Origin: Ichthyophis bannanicus
Lineage: Eukaryota > Chordata > Amphibia > Gymnophiona > Ichthyophiidae
Reading direction: 5' to 3'
Length of the DNA: 64,000 nt
Assembly (NCBI GenBank): GCA_033557465.1
Contig: CM066031.1
Coordinates: 1,231,545,312 to 1,231,609,311, forward strand
The position numbers and the translations under genes are program-made. A model generated the notes under the pieces. The model saw nothing but the letters and a program-made list of their open reading frames with translations. It searched no databases and was not told where the DNA came from. Positions 11,066 through 23,072 of this stretch are shown here, piece after piece; the first letter of the stretch is position 1; each line of letters begins with the position of its first letter.

Positions 11066-12520
11066 AAAGTAAAGTTTAAGTTCCAACTGCTTATCAATCT
11101 TTGAATTAAAGGATACTAGAATGTGGGTCTAAATAGGATATCGTGGTACGTCTCCAAAACTTCTGATAGATCAATAGAGTCAAAGGCCTCCCTACACCAC
11201 ATTCTCTTCATGTTTAGAAGCCTGGATGACTCTCTGATTTTGGAGTTCTTAGACAGCTGATTCTGGAAATGTTTAGCAAATACTCATTTCTTGCCCTACT
11301 CAACTTTTCCAATGACTCCAGTTTACAGTTTAGAATCAGGCTATCCTTAGAAGGTGGCTGGTCCAAGAGCTTGCGCAGTAGACACTTGAGTTCCCATATT
11401 TGTTACAATATTCTCCACATAGCCTTTTATCTTGGTCTTCTAACTTGGCAACCACATCTTTAGGAAAAATGCACAGCTAAAGAATTGTCCCAGACAAGGC
11501 CGTACCAAGGGCACAGGGTGCAGGCACAAAAGGGGGCACTGATATTATCACTGGACTTCTAGAAAGTTCAAAAAGAGTAGTTACTGAATGTGCCTGGGTG
11601 GAGGGGCATCCGATTCGTTGGACGCACAGGGTGCATTTCTAGCTTGATACATTCCTAGCTCCAAATAATGTGCTTTCAGTCTGGGTTACCTCCCTCCAGA
11701 TATCCATCAACAAGACACTCTTGGGGATAGAATCAAGTCTCTCATTATTCATTCATTTAGATTTCTGAATTGCCTTAATAAAAATTACTCACATTGATTT
11801 ACAACAATATACAACATTAAAATACAATAAAACTATGCACCTCTATTCTAGCTCTTACAATCAGTTTCTAAACTAAAATGTTTTCATCCTACCCCATTAA
11901 TGATTTGACTTCACAAAAACCCACTTTACCCAAAAGCTTGCACCTGAAGCCAGGAAGAGGTAAGTCACTGGCATAAGGGCACCTTATGAAGTTCAGAAGC
12001 CTAGATACCTGACCTCAGGGTATAGTGCTAGTAGTATGCCAAAATCTTTGGAGAGGAATGTTGGAGTGGAACCTCAGCTGAAACTGTGCACATCCACCCA
12101 AAACAGAATAATCAGCATGCTTGAGTATGGTGAAGTGGCCTGCTTACTTTCCCTCCTGCCTCCTGTTTTCTTCTGTTCTCTCAGTGCTGCTATTGCGCGT
12201 GTGGATCTCAGCAGCACAATGTGGAACTAGAGTGAAAGGAAAATCAGTTCTGTGGGAGCTAGAAAGCTTCTGCACTTCCTGTTCCCATGAGCCTTGGCAG
12301 TTTTTTCCCCCTCGTCTCTGTAGTCCCTGTTTACTGTTTAGAGTGAAACAGTTGCTTTGGCTGCAGGTGTTAACAGAATGGTGCCTTTACATTCACTGGA
12401 CTGCTAGACGTTTGCAGGTGAAGAAGGGGAGGGTTAGATTTAGTGAGAGAATCATGAAGAAAAGCTCAAAAGAAGAGGGGAAAAGGGGTAAGTGAGAGAT
12501 TGGAGGTAGGAGAGTAACAG
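11066..12520. other. Unassigned DNA with a short antisense LINE tail
   Basis: Open frames here are short and look random. At about 11745-11830 the AT-rich TTCATTCATTTAGATTT and GATTTACAACAATATACAA resemble the antisense 3' tail of the L2-like LINEs. The segment 11100-11470 could be very old LINE sequence, but I cannot support it. Confidence 0.3.
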
Positions 12521-12962
12521 CAGTGGTTCCTGAACTTGGAGTCAGGACCCAAAATGGGGTCATATCATCAGCAGATGGGGGTCACAGAAAAATGGCCATT
12601 TCCCCTTCTCTCTGGACTTTCACTATGCCCTATGCCAAGTAGTAGCAGTCACCAGTCAACATGTGGCCTGTGAACCAGTGAGCATTCATCGGTCCTTACC
12701 TCCGCCTGGGGGAGCTTCCTGTTGGACTGGAAATCCATGCTGAGCACTGGGTCTGTAAGCACACACTACACACTGACACAAGGGACCCTGTGCCGACTGC
12801 TGCTGCTGTTTCCACTGCTGTTGCTGCTATCTTTCTGTTTGAGATGAGTGGAGGGAGGGGAACGAGGCTGGAGACCTGAAGTTTTGATTTGATCATCATC
12901 TGGGGTCACGTGAATTGTCAGTTGTTAAAATGGGGTCATATGGGATAAAAGTTTGGAAACTG
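12521..12962. mobile_element. hAT MITE, 442 bp
   Basis: The element starts CAGTGGTTCCTGAACTT and ends AAGTTTGGAAACTG, imperfect inverted repeats of the common hAT type. The flanks AGTAACAG (12513-12520) and AGTAAGAG (12963-12970) are an 8-bp duplication with one mismatch. The interior has GGGGTCA-rich ends and no transposase frame. Confidence 0.8.
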
Positions 12963-12970
12963 AGTAAGAG

Positions 12971-14440
12971 TTTTGGAACAACTAGAAGTGCCGGCACAGA
13001 GTAAGGGAACTTGAGAGGAAGAGGAATAATGGAGACCCTAGATATGGATGAGAGAAACAGTGGACGGATAGATGTGAGGAGACAATTTTGAGGGCTGATA
13101 TTGGGAGAAAACAGGGGAGAACAATGGAGTCCTGAGTGGTGGGGAAGAGGAACAACAGCATAAGCAAAAGATGGAGAGAGAGGGGAAAAGGAAAGATGGA
13201 GAGAAGCATGAGATTGAGTGATAGGGGAAAGTAAGATGTTTTGAAACTGGCGGCAGAGCAGAAAGGGGAAAGAAAGAGAGTCACTGGGGAAATAGATGGC
13301 TGAGGGCCTGTACTGAGACTCAGTGGTAAGCAAAAAGGCAATGGGTGGGAAAGGCAGAGGCTGAAAAGGTTATATATTTGTCAGCAGTATGTTTAATTGA
13401 TACAGGGTAAGCGTTACAAATTGTCACATGTACTTTTGATACAGTGATGCAAATATAAAGACTGGACCCACTATAAACATATTTCACAAATCGGGTGCTG
13501 TTGTATGAAGTGACTCTGCCTGTAAGCGCAATACTATCGGTTCTGATAAAACCGCGGCAGGCGGCAAAACCAATGGGCATGGTCTATCTAAGCTGGTAGC
13601 AGACTGCCTGAACTTGTGTCAAGGAAGGAAGCTATGAGTTATACATGCTAGCAGTGAGAGGTGAAGTTTACAACATCTAAGATTAACCTGAGTATAAAAA
13701 TTAAGCATTATAATTTACACCATCCCGGTATTTTCAAGCTTTATGTGTATTTGTAAAATATGTTTATGTGGAAACATATTTGTATTGTTGGAATCTACTG
13801 TTAATAAAAATACCAAATAAAAAAAACTTACTTTGCAGGGACCTCTAGCAGAAACCTTTAATGATACTTGAATACCATCCCGTTGCCATATCTATTTCTC
13901 TTCTTGTGTTGGACTGTGGCAGCTGATTGACTACATTTATTGTCGGTTTGTTGTAAATGAGCTCAAGTATCCCTTCTCCTTTTGAAGAAAAAAAGGAAAG
14001 GGGACTTGGAGATGCCTTAAATATTCTCTAGGTTTGCCATTAAAAACAGAAAATGGGTTTGATTTACTATTTCCTGAATTTGATTCACACGCATTTTATT
14101 ATGAGGGGTTTGATGTCAGAGGCAGGATTTGCCTAATTGCACCTTCAGCAGCATCTAGGAGGTGGGAAGTTATCTCAAGCATAAAAGCCTGTGGCATAAG
14201 GAGACGCAGCATCTTGTGAAAATGAAGCTCTTTGTTCTGCACCTTGACCTCCTGATAACTTTTTTTCAACCAGATGAGACAGATCTAGTCCTGGTTTTAT
14301 TTTATTGCATTCATGGAGTTAAGAAGAGTAGGACTACATATCTTTCATACAGTAGGATAAAATGAGGACTGGATCAGTTTGTCCTGAAAAAGGAGAGTCT
14401 GCTAGTCACCATATTTTCTGATTTTATTTTCATACACATA
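12971..14440. other. Unassigned, purine-rich stretch and an A-tailed segment
   Basis: 12971-13340 is strongly purine-rich; the long minus-strand frames there are a composition artefact. About 13360-13827 ends in AATAAAAATACCAAAT plus eight A residues, which could be the 3' end of a retrotransposed sequence, but I do not recognise the body. Nothing else is supportable up to 14440. Confidence 0.3.
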
Positions 14441-14484
14441 ATAATTATAATTCTTCTGGCAGAACATTTATTGCTATTTCTTTA

Positions 14485-14715
14485 TTATTTGCCAGACCAG
14501 TCCAGAGCCAATGGTTGTGCCCCTCAGTGAGTAGATGGAGACAGAGAGCAAAAGCTTGTGAGCTCTGCCACATATTGGGTACTATGTAGCCACACCTCCT
14601 CAGTATTTCTCTGTCTTCAGCAGATGGTAGATGGGCAGACCATGCTCTGGTTGATGGAGAATTAGTGTCAGGACTCCTGGGCCCATTTGGAAAGCTGGTA
14701 TAACCCATAAGAGAC
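14485..14715. repeat. Unclassified interspersed repeat
   Basis: The segment CCAGACCAGTCCAGAGCCAA ... TGGTATAACCC with the internal TTGTGCCCCTCAGTGAGTAG and CTCTGTCTTCAGCAG reads like a dispersed non-coding repeat. It has no open frame. No copy elsewhere in this window confirms the ends. Confidence 0.3.
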
Positions 14716-14732
14716 CTGATAAGAGAGGGATC

Positions 14733-15505
14733 CTTTTTGTTTATTTATTTAACTGGTTTTGGTAGACCGTTTTTCTACCAGTCAAAACGGTTTACAAACA
14801 GCAATGTGCATAAAGGTGTAAACAGCAAGAGGTGCATGCAGGTTACAATGAACTTTGGGATGGGGGGAGATCTTGTTTCTGGTGGGTTACTTCAGGGGAA
14901 ATAATCTAGACAAGGTGGAGTGCAGAGGATAATGAGAGGCAGGGACGGGGGAGGAGCTAGGAGGCAGGGGTGGGTGGGATATTCCATGTTTGAGTTGAGT
15001 GCTGTTGTTGTGGGTGGACTTGCTGATCCATGCCATAGTGTTCTCAGAATAAGCGGGTTTTCAGGCTTTTTCTGAAGTCTTGAGGTTACTGGATAGCCCT
15101 TAAGGAGGGGGGTAATGCATTCCAAATGGGTGGGAGCAGAGTGTGAAGATCCATAGATGAGTATATTGCCTGCTTTTGTGGATCTGAGGAGGCAGGTAGA
15201 GTAGTTTTTGGGTACTCTGTTTTCTTGGCCTATCAGTGTGGAGTGCACTGATTAGTGTCCGAAGGTGTTCAGAAGTGAGATTATTCTGGGCTTTGTGAAT
15301 GATGGTGAGGACTTTGTGTTTAATTCTGGCAGCTTTGGGTAGCCAGTGGAGAGATTTCATTATGGGTGTGATGTGGGAGTATCTGAGTGCTCTGCATATA
15401 GTGCAGGTTATGGTATTTTTGCATGAGCTGCAGGGGTGTAATACTTTATTTGGAACATCCCTGGTATATGGAGTTGCAGTAATCTAGAAGGGGTGTGATG
15501 GTAGC
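14733..15505 (-). mobile_element. L2-like LINE 3' fragment, antisense
   Basis: The plus strand starts with GTTTATTTATTTAACTGG and AAACGGTTTACAAA, the antisense tail of this LINE group. On the minus strand from 15505 the frame shows ITPLLDYCNSIYQG, then LHWLPKAARIKHKVLTIIHKA and TSEHLRTLI. These are the conserved C-terminal blocks of L2-group RT proteins. It is 5' truncated and frameshifted. Confidence 0.75.
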
Positions 15506-16223
15506 TTGGCTGTCTTCTGGCCCTGGCAGTTTCTAGAGGAGGCTAGTTCCCTTCCCTTATTTTCTGGCTGCTTCTCCTGTTCACCTGGTTCTATGAGAAA
15601 TTCTCTTCTTCCTTCCCCATCCACACCCCACCACTGACTATTTACAAAAGAAAAATATTTAAGGACCTCAAGTTTCAGAGAGGACTTCAGGGATGATAGG
15701 CTTCAGAGAACCCTCTGTGGGAGACAGCCTAAGGCTGGGTCGGCATGTAGGGGCAATTAAAGTGGGAATGAGTTCCTGCGCTTACAGTACATTTTTTTGG
15801 GAGAGAAAAAGTGAATGTTGCCAGTGCAGGGAGCAGTGCAGTCAATGAGGAGACAAGCACTGAGGAGTCTCAGCATTCTGGCATAGAGTGGTGAGCGGAG
15901 GAGTCTGTTTGGGCTGCTGGGAGCTCTGCTGGTGTTAGCAGCAGTGGTGGCAACGTGTAACCATAGAAGCGCCGCAGAATTTACCAAGTGTTGCTCCCAC
16001 TTTGGGAGCCACCGCTACTCTTCTGGCTTATGTGACTCCTGCTGCTGTGGGACCGGAAAGAGCACAAATCATGCAGCAGAGTTGATAGTGCAGCTAGAGC
16101 CAGGGTGTGAGGAGATCTTTAGAGCCATGTTAGTTTCATCTCAGCAGGAGGCTGAAGCTAGTGAAGTCTGGTAATAGCCAACATTTTGAAAGCGGCTGGC
16201 CTGGTGATCCTCTGCACCATGGA
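15506..16223. other. Unassigned 0.7 kb
   Basis: There is no supportable gene. A Cys-rich short frame near 15930-16170 has no family resemblance I recognise and sits in GC-rich DNA next to a DIRS end. Confidence 0.3.
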
Positions 16224-16437
16224 TTCTCCAGGAACAAGCAGAAAGTCGGTTCTCACATATGGGTGATGTTGGTGCAGATAGAGCCCGCGCGGATCCACTG
16301 CCCAGCTTTCAAAGAAAGCTTTTGGGAGTTACACCGTGAATGCTCACAGTCACTTTCCCACCCAAAGGTGCCATCTTTCCTTAGTCCTCTTTTTCCATGG
16401 AGCCCTGCAGACGTGCTGTCTGTGTGCACCCCTTACA
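16224..16437 (+). repeat. DIRS copy B left inverted terminal repeat
   Basis: The repeat is inversely complementary to about 22900-23072: CAGCTTTCAAAGAAAGCTTT here pairs with CTTTCTTTGAAAGCTGG there, and CACATATGGGTG pairs with the CACATATGTG region. It is cut at 16437 by the nested LINE. Confidence 0.8.
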
Positions 16438-18259
16438 AAGTTTATTTATTTATTTAACGTTATTTATATACCGCCTTATCCTTCAATCAAAGCGGATTCC
16501 ACAGCAAACAGTCGAGGGGGGGGGGGTTAATTGAATTCATGCAGTGGTGTGTGTTGTGTGTTAGTGTTGACAGTTTGAAGATTGAGGGGTGCTATATACA
16601 TAGTGCGTTATTATACATCGTGAGCTATTATACATTCATATATACAGTCATGGGGGGGGGGAGGGGAGGGGCTGATGCTCTGTCTCTGTTTGTTCAGGTG
16701 GTATGACCATAGTGTTCGATGAACAGGGTTGTCTTCAGCTGTTTTCGGAAGTCCTTGAGGTCTGTGGTTAGTCTCAGTTCATCTGGGAGGGTGTTCCAGA
16801 TGGATGGGGCAGCCAGGGAGAGTGCTCATTGTGCGGTATCCTTGCGAGTCTTGGCGTAGTCTTTTGGAGTGTTTACACGATTGGAAGTGCCTCTTCTCCT
16901 TGGTCGAGTGCTTGTGTCGGGCTGCTGTGTTTTGTGCCAGTTGTAGCGGTCTGAGGGTCTGTTTGGGAAGCCCAGTGTAGATGGGGTTGCAGAAGTCTAG
17001 TAGAGGTGTTATTAGTGCCTGGCATACAGTGCGAAATGGTCTGGGGCGAGGAGGGGCTTGAGTCTTCTGATGAGTCGCATTCTGTGGTATGCGCTCTTGG
17101 TTGTTCTGCTTATGTGTGCTTGGAGGTTCAGATCCTTGTCCAGGGTGACTCCGAGGTATGTTACTTCTGATTTTGTAGGTATGAGTGCGTCTTTTGACTT
17201 GATGTCGGGTGGGGGGATAAAGTCCGTGTTTCTCGTGATGATCAGTGCCTCCGTCTTACTGTAGTTTATTGAGAGGTTGTTCTTTTGAAGCCAGTTTGAC
17301 ATTTGTGTGAGGCAGTTTGTTATTTTGGAGTAGTCCAGGTTGTCGACTGAGATTGGTGTATAAATCATGATGTCATCTGCGTAGATTGTATATTCTATGT
17401 TATGATCTTTCATGATGTCACATATTGGCTGGATGTAGAGGTTGAATAATAATGCTGATAAGGCAGATCCTTGTGGCACTCCTTGTATGGTTTTTATGGG
17501 TCGGGAGGTGTTGTGGCCTACTTTGACCTGTATTTGTCTGTCGGTCAAGTATGAGTGGAACCATTTCAGGGTGGATCCATGTAGACCGATGTTCTGAAGT
17601 CTTTCCAGTAGTCTTGTGGTCGACTGTGTCAAATGCTGAGGAGATGTCTATGAATATCATTAGGATTCCTTTCTTGGTGTTGTCTATGATGCGGAGGACG
17701 CTGTCGAAGAGGTATATCAGCAGTGTTTCTACCCTGTGGTTGGGGCGGAACCCGTGTTGGTTGTTGTCCAGTGGAGCGTAGTTGTCTATGTGCTCTTGTA
17801 ATTGGTGCTGTACGGTTTTTTCGATTATTTTTGCTAAGAGGGGTATGCTGGAGATGGGTCTGTATGCTGCTGGATTGTTCTTGTCGAGTGTGGATTTCTT
17901 TGGGATGGGTCGTATAGTGGCGAGTTTCAGTTGATTTGGCATGCACCCTTGGGTTAGGGAGGCGTGCACCATTTTGTGTATGGTTTGGATGAAGTTGGAC
18001 TTGGTGGCCTTGATCCAGGTCACTGGGCAGGGATCCGTGGGGGCCGTGCTTGTCTTGATTGATGTGATGATATGTGAGAGTTGTTCTGTGGATGGGGTGT
18101 TGAATGTTCCCCAGATATTTGGGGGTTTGTTAGTCTTTGGGGCTGGGCTGAGTTCCGTTTGTACAGCCGAGTGAAATTTTTCGTGGAGGTGTTCCGCAAA
18201 TCTTTGTGGCTGTATTTGCACTTTGTCTTCTATATTCTGATCCTTGGTAAGGGCTTTTA
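16438..18259 (-). mobile_element. L2-like LINE nested in DIRS copy B
   Basis: The plus-strand left edge (TTTATTTATTTATTTAACG, TATATACCGCCTT, CAAAGCGGATTC) is the antisense 3' tail. The RT reads leftward on the minus strand up to about 18240. The right junction carries a 15-bp direct repeat, CGATTTCGAATAGTT, at 18260-18274 and 18277-18291, perhaps filler at the truncated 5' end. DIRS sequence resumes after it. Confidence 0.8.
16760..18221 (-). pseudogene. L2-group reverse transcriptase, frameshifted
   Basis: Reading from 18221 leftward, the upstream frame shows DPCPVTWIKATKSNF, AYRPISSIPLLAKIIEKTV, NQHGFRPNHRVETLL and FIDISSAFDTVDH. A frameshift near 17620 moves to the frame with GLHGSTLKWFHSYLTDRQIQ, IQGVPQGSALSALLFNLYI and the catalytic YADD inside YTIYADDIMIYTP. 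After another shift near 17010 the LITPLLDFCNPIYTGLP block appears. The endonuclease is missing (5' truncation). Motif spacing fits the L2 clade; CR1 is the alternative. Confidence 0.85.
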
Positions 18260-18484
18260 CGATTTCGAATAGTTCTCGATTTCGAATAGTTGATTTTTTT
18301 CACCGTTCATTGGTATTTTTCTCTAAATTTTCAACTGGGATTGGTTCGATCACTTTTCCGCCACCTGAGTCCTTCACCTCGTCATTGTGGTTTTTGCTCG
18401 AGTATCTTTTTCATGTTCTTTAATTTGTGGCCTGTGGATTTTTTGCTCATAGCCTAGCTGGTCGAGGCGTTAGAGTTTGATCTC

Positions 18485-20260
18485 ATGGGCCTCATTTTTC
18501 CCACTGTGTTTTCAATCAGCAGATTTAAGCAGTGTGGCAAGTGCAACCGCACTATGTCCTGCATGGACCGCTACAGTACCTGCATTAAATTCCTCAGGGT
18601 GGACCATGATGTGACTTCTTGCCCGCACTGTCTCTTGATGTTAGCTAAGACCCGGAAGGAATGTGAAAGGCAGCAGGGGCAGCTGTTTGGTAAGTCTGCC
18701 TCAAGATCAGCATTTGGGGGCGAAATCCCTGCCTTCAATCCTGGAATTGCGTGCCCGGGATCGTTCGGTGCCCTGAGGTCATCGGGCATCGGAGTCATCC
18801 TTGGAAGATGTTCCCCCACCCATCGAGAGCTTCATCAAAGCCAAAGTCGAGGTCTGACCCCAGCCCAGGGGGTAAGAACTCCAGGACCCAGTGCCGACAG
18901 CCGTGAGCACCTTTCAAAACAGCCACAGTGGGAAATGTCATCTGGGAAGTCGGGGGATCGAGTTGGGTCTCTCAATGCCATTGCCATCAGGGATTCCTCT
19001 GTCAGGGATTTGGCACCGGCCTCAACATCCTCGAGCCAAGCGCATGCCGCTGTGGAGCCGTCTGGCATTGAGGCCAGGATGGTGGTCCTGGAATGCAGCT
19101 TTGCTGCATTCCTGGAGGTACAGTGGGGCCCAGCTCCTGGTCACTCTGTGTCGTTGGCGCCTATTATGGGGCCGTCTTCGATGAGGATCTCTCTGAAGGA
19201 TGTTCCTCCCATCCTTGAGAGGTTGACCTGATTGGTGTTGATGCCCTCAGCAACAGACTCAAGGCACAATGTGGCTTCGATCACAGCAACACAAGGGTTC
19301 TGACACCAGGAGTTATCAATGCCAAGTTGGTTCGATGACCGCGGGACGCTCACCTATTTCTCTGGAATTTGTGTGGGAGATGTCCTAGGCACTTGCCTTC
19401 GTGGCTATGCCCAAAGATGTGCCGCGTACTGAGGATCTCGAGATCCTCCAGTACGAGGCTCCTCTTTGGGAGGCACTGATGGTGCAATTGTGAACCATCG
19501 ACTTGATTCGCAGTATCGAGCTGGCCAGAGCCTCGGCTTCTAGAAAACACAACTGCCACACAACTTCATGGCTGTGGAGTTGGTTATGCATCGCATTAAA
19601 AGCCAAAAGAAGCACTCATCGGTGCCCCCTGGCAGGGAGGCTCGCACCATGGATGCTTTTGGCAGGAAGTGTTTCCAGGGCTCCATGCTCACAGCCCGGA
19701 TTCAGGCATACCAGCTACATGGGCATGTACCCGAGAGACCTGGCAAAGGAGCTCACCGGGCTTTCGCCTGGTTTATCAGGCAAACCCCTTGAGCGTTTCA
19801 GGACCCTGGTGTCATTGGTTAAGGAGTGCTCCCAGTTTCAAACTTAGACGGCTTCAAGTCAGTGACTTGGGTAGCTGTGGTGGGCAGTAGTGCCCGCTGC
19901 CATGCTTGGCTACAGTCCTCCAACTTAGAGCAGTGGATTCAGGACAAGTTGGCTGACGTCCCTTGCTAGGGAGAGAACCTCTTCAGCAAACCCATGAAGC
20001 AGAAGGCCGACGAGCTGGAGAAGGAATTCATGACCAGAACCAGACTGTTCAAGAAAATGTCTGAACCTTCCCGCAGGAAGACCTTGAGGAAAAAGCACTT
20101 CCATCCAAAGACCAAGAAGGCTTATAGGAACTTTCCCAAGTTTCAAGTCTTCCAATCTCCCACCCCCCCAGGGGCAGCAGGCCAAGGGACAGGGACATGG
20201 CCTCCTTAAGCCAAAGGTGCCCAAACAGCACCCCAGTCATAGCATGGGGGGAGTTTTTGA
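18485..20260 (+). pseudogene. DIRS copy B gag
   Basis: The N-terminus carries the Cys/His finger seen in all well-preserved copies: KQCGKCNRTMSC, then CIKFLRVDHD and CPHC (about 18530-18640). A Ser/Pro-rich linker follows to a stop at 19229-19231. A decayed core after frameshifts has MAVELVMHRIKS, PPGREARTMDAFGRKCFQ (about 19568-19680) and QDKLADVP. The end of the frame is AGT TTT TGA at 20252-20260, with pol in +1. It is older than copies C, D and F. Confidence 0.7.
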
Positions 20261-21700
20261 TTCCTTGGGCATAGCCTCCCTCTCCCAGGAGGTAACAGGC
20301 CAAAAGTTCACAGGAGAAAGGCAGGTCCACTTCACACACCAGCAGTCCAGCATCACCACAGACACCTGGGTATTACAGGTGGTCGGGGAGGGATACCTCC
20401 TCCACTTCACCCAGCTGCCTCCTCCCTTTTTCCCAGGGGAATTACCCATGGACCCCTTGCACAGGGAGCTTCTGCAGAAGGAGCTTGAGTCCTTGCTTGA
20501 GGATCAAACAGTGGAGCCCATCCCCCAACTCTTTCAGGGCCGGGGATTCTACTCCCGCTACTTCCTGGTCCCCAAGAAGATAGGCCGGAAGCCCCCTATC
20601 CTATATCTGCGGGATCTCAACTGCTTCCTGGTCAAGGAAAAGTTCAAGATGGTATCCCTTGGAACCTTGATGCCTTACCTCATTGCAGGGAGATTGGCTA
20701 TGCTCCTTGGATCTCAAAGTTGCCTATACCCACATCCTGATCCATCCAAGACACCATCAGTACTTCCAATTTGTTGTCAGCGGACAGCATTATCAGTACA
20801 GAGTACTCCCTTTTGGCCTAGCCTCGGCTTCTTGAGTATTCACAAAATGACTGGCAGTCATGGCCGCTTGCCTCAGGCTCCTAGGGGTTTTCATCTTCTC
20901 CTACCTGGGCGACTGGCTCATACGAGCCGGCTCACCAGAGGAGGTGTGCAATGTGATGCAGTGCACCATAGAACTTTCTAAAGTCTTGCATGCTGCCCGC
21001 ACAGCATTTGGAATTCCTCGGCACTCTGCTGGACTCCAGTTGGACCTGCTGGAACTTAGAGCAGTCTATCACAACTTACAGATCTTCTAGGATCCAGATG
21101 GACAGCTAGGTGGTAATGTACTATATCAACAAGCAGGGGAGCACTGGTTTGTACCACCTCTGCTGGGAGGCGGTGCACCTCTGGAACTTCGCAACATGGA
21201 AGAACATCTCCCTCAAAGCAATGTACTTGCTGGGCCAGGACAATGTACTAGCTGACTGCCTGAGCTGAGTCCTCCAGTCCTACAAGTAGAGGCTGAACCC
21301 AGCCATGCTAGGGGAGGCCTTCCGATGATAGAGGACCCCATAGATCAACTTCTTTGCCAATCCAGAGAACTCGCAGCTGCCATGCTTCTGTTCTCAGAGG
21401 CCAGCCTGGAGACTGGAGGCAACAGATTCCTTCCTCTTCCTCTGGTCCGGGGGCTTCCTGTATGCATTTCTGACCATGCCCCTGGTGCCTCAGGCCCTCC
21501 TCAAGATCCATGCAGAGGCAGTCTCAGTCATCTTCATTGCACCCAAGTGGCCGAGGCAGCCCTGGTTCCCCCTGTTTTTGCAGCTGTCCCAGCGGGACCC
21601 ATTGCCATTGGGGAACACCCCAGACTTGCTGTCCCAGGAGGATGGGATGCTGTGGTACCCCAACCTTCAGTCCCTTACCCTGATGGCTTGGATGCTGAGA
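20240..21700 (+). pseudogene. DIRS copy B pol (RT and RNase H), decayed
   Basis: The frame starts GGVFDSLGIAS, then TTDTWVLQVVGEGYLLHF, PPPFFPGELPMDPLH and FYSRYFLVPKKIGRKPPI, followed by KFKMVSLGTLMPY. YLDD has become YLGD (SYLGDWLIRAGSP, about 20900). RNase H and the downstream pol region survive only as scattered blocks such as LLELRAVYHNLQIF and DLLSQEDGMLWYPN. Frameshifts and stops are numerous. Confidence 0.75.
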
Positions 21701-22738
21701 GGCTAGCTATTGCACATCACTGCCATGACAGGTTGGTGGAAGATGTCCTGCTTGCCTCACTTAAGGACCCCACGTGGAGGCTTATGCCTTTAAGTGGTGC
21801 AGATTTTCTCACTGGTGTGGGAGAAGGTCTTAACCCCTTCTCCTGTGCAATGCTGGATATATTATGATACCTCTTGCTCTGTTGGGGGCTGGCTTAAAGT
21901 CCAGCATGGTCAGAGTGCACCCCTGTGCCATCTCTGTGCACCACCATGTGGTGGATGGCCAGGTCATGTCAGTGCACCCGCTGATAGTCCAGTTTATGCG
22001 AGGCCTCCTCTTCTCCAGGCCCCTGATCCATCTGCCATCAGTGATATGGGACCTCAGTGTGGTACTGGGGAAGCTCATGACTCCACCCTTTGAACCCCTG
22101 GCTACCTGCCATCTCAACTATCTTTCATGGACGTTCCTGTTCCTGGTGGCGCTCACCTCGGCCAAGCATGTGAGTGAACTGCAGGCACTGGTGGCATAAG
22201 CAGCCAGGTTCCACAAGAATAGTGTCATCCTTCAAACGCACCTTACCGTAAGTTCTTGCCAAAGGTTGTCTCTGCATTCCATTTGAATCATGAGATGGTG
22301 TTACCCACCTTCTTTCCTAGGCCTCATTCCTCCAGGGCAGAGGCCTCCCTACAAACACTGATACCGCAAGCGTGCATTGTCCTTTTACATCCAGACGACA
22401 CAGCTCCATTGCCGCTCAACACAGCTTTTTGTCTCATTTGATCTCAGTCAACTTGGAGTTGCAGTCTCCAAGTGCACCCTCTCACGATGGGTGACCGACT
22501 GCATTTCCTTCATCTGTCAACAGGCGAGGCTCTCTCTGTAGCATCATGTGATGGCTCACAATGTGCATGCCATGGTGGCCTCAGTGGCAAGCCCGCGACT
22601 GGTGCCCTTACTAGACATCTGCCGGCCACCACCTGGTCCTCTTTGCACACTTTAACTGCACAATACTGTTTGGAAGAGACCTCCTGGAGGGTTAGCGCCT
22701 TTGGCCAGGCTGTACTCCGTCTCCTACTTAGGGAATAG
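21690..22738 (+). pseudogene. DIRS copy B tyrosine recombinase, decayed
   Basis: The recombinase would join the circular DNA intermediate to the target. Recognisable blocks are GLKSSMVRVHPCAISVHH, HPLIVQFMRGLLFSRP, WDLSVVLGKLMTPPFEPL and LTSAKHVSELQALVA (about 21890-22197), with Lys where the first catalytic Arg should be. The C-terminal part shows the WSSLHTLTAQYCLEE block that includes the catalytic Tyr (about 22630-22680). It is inactive. Confidence 0.75.
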
Positions 22739-22899
22739 TGCAACTCCTGCCCTTCACCCCGTGATGTACAGGCTACTGGAGTGGGGATGGCATCTTTGAT
22801 GCTGTTGCTGCATTGTCAGACTTCCATCCAATCGGCGCCTCCCTCTTCCCCGTGGAGTTGTTTTCTTTTTTGCTGTCTTATGCTATGATATCATACTGG

Positions 22900-23072
22900 G
22901 CATCTTTGGGTGGGAAGGTGACTGCTCATGTGTGGTGTAACTCCCTAAACCTTTCTTTGAAAGCTGGGGAGTGGATCCATGTGTGCTCTATCAGCGCCGA
23001 CATCACACATATGTGAGGACTGATTCCTGTTGTCCCCGAAGAACACCTTTTACAGGTGAGTAACTATGCTTT
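22900..23072 (+). repeat. DIRS copy B right inverted terminal repeat
   Basis: The stretch contains CTTTCTTTGAAAGCTGGGGA, ATATGTGAGGACTGATTCCT and the outer ACAGGTGAGTAACTATGCTT seen at the right ends of copies C, D and E. It pairs with 16224-16400. Confidence 0.8.

Larger units (their letters stand above)
16224..23072 (+). mobile_element. DIRS retrotransposon copy B, old, with nested LINE
   Basis: The left end TTCTCCAGGAACAAGCAG (16224) begins an inverted terminal repeat. The right end (GAGTAACTATGCTTT, to about 23072) closes the opposing one. Gag, Pol and recombinase lie between, all frameshifted. An antisense L2-like LINE occupies 16438-18259. Its terminal sequence (GGTTCTCACATATGGGTGA) matches copy E rather than C, D or F, so B and E form a second subfamily. 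I cannot find its ICR; it is probably deleted or decayed. Confidence 0.85.

Noticed and set aside
12896..13341. Two long overlapping minus-strand ORFs (119 and 145 codons)
   Set aside because: The region is strongly purine-biased on plus, which removes stops on minus. The translations are Ser/Pro/Leu-rich with no family motif and both frames are open at once.
15932..16174. Cys-rich short ORF that could be a small secreted peptide
   Set aside because: No signal peptide pattern, spacing of Cys unlike known families, and no supporting splice signals.
18571..19068. Minus-strand ORFs opposite DIRS copy B gag
   Set aside because: They are shadows of the gag frame on the plus strand, whose Cys/His finger matches other copies.
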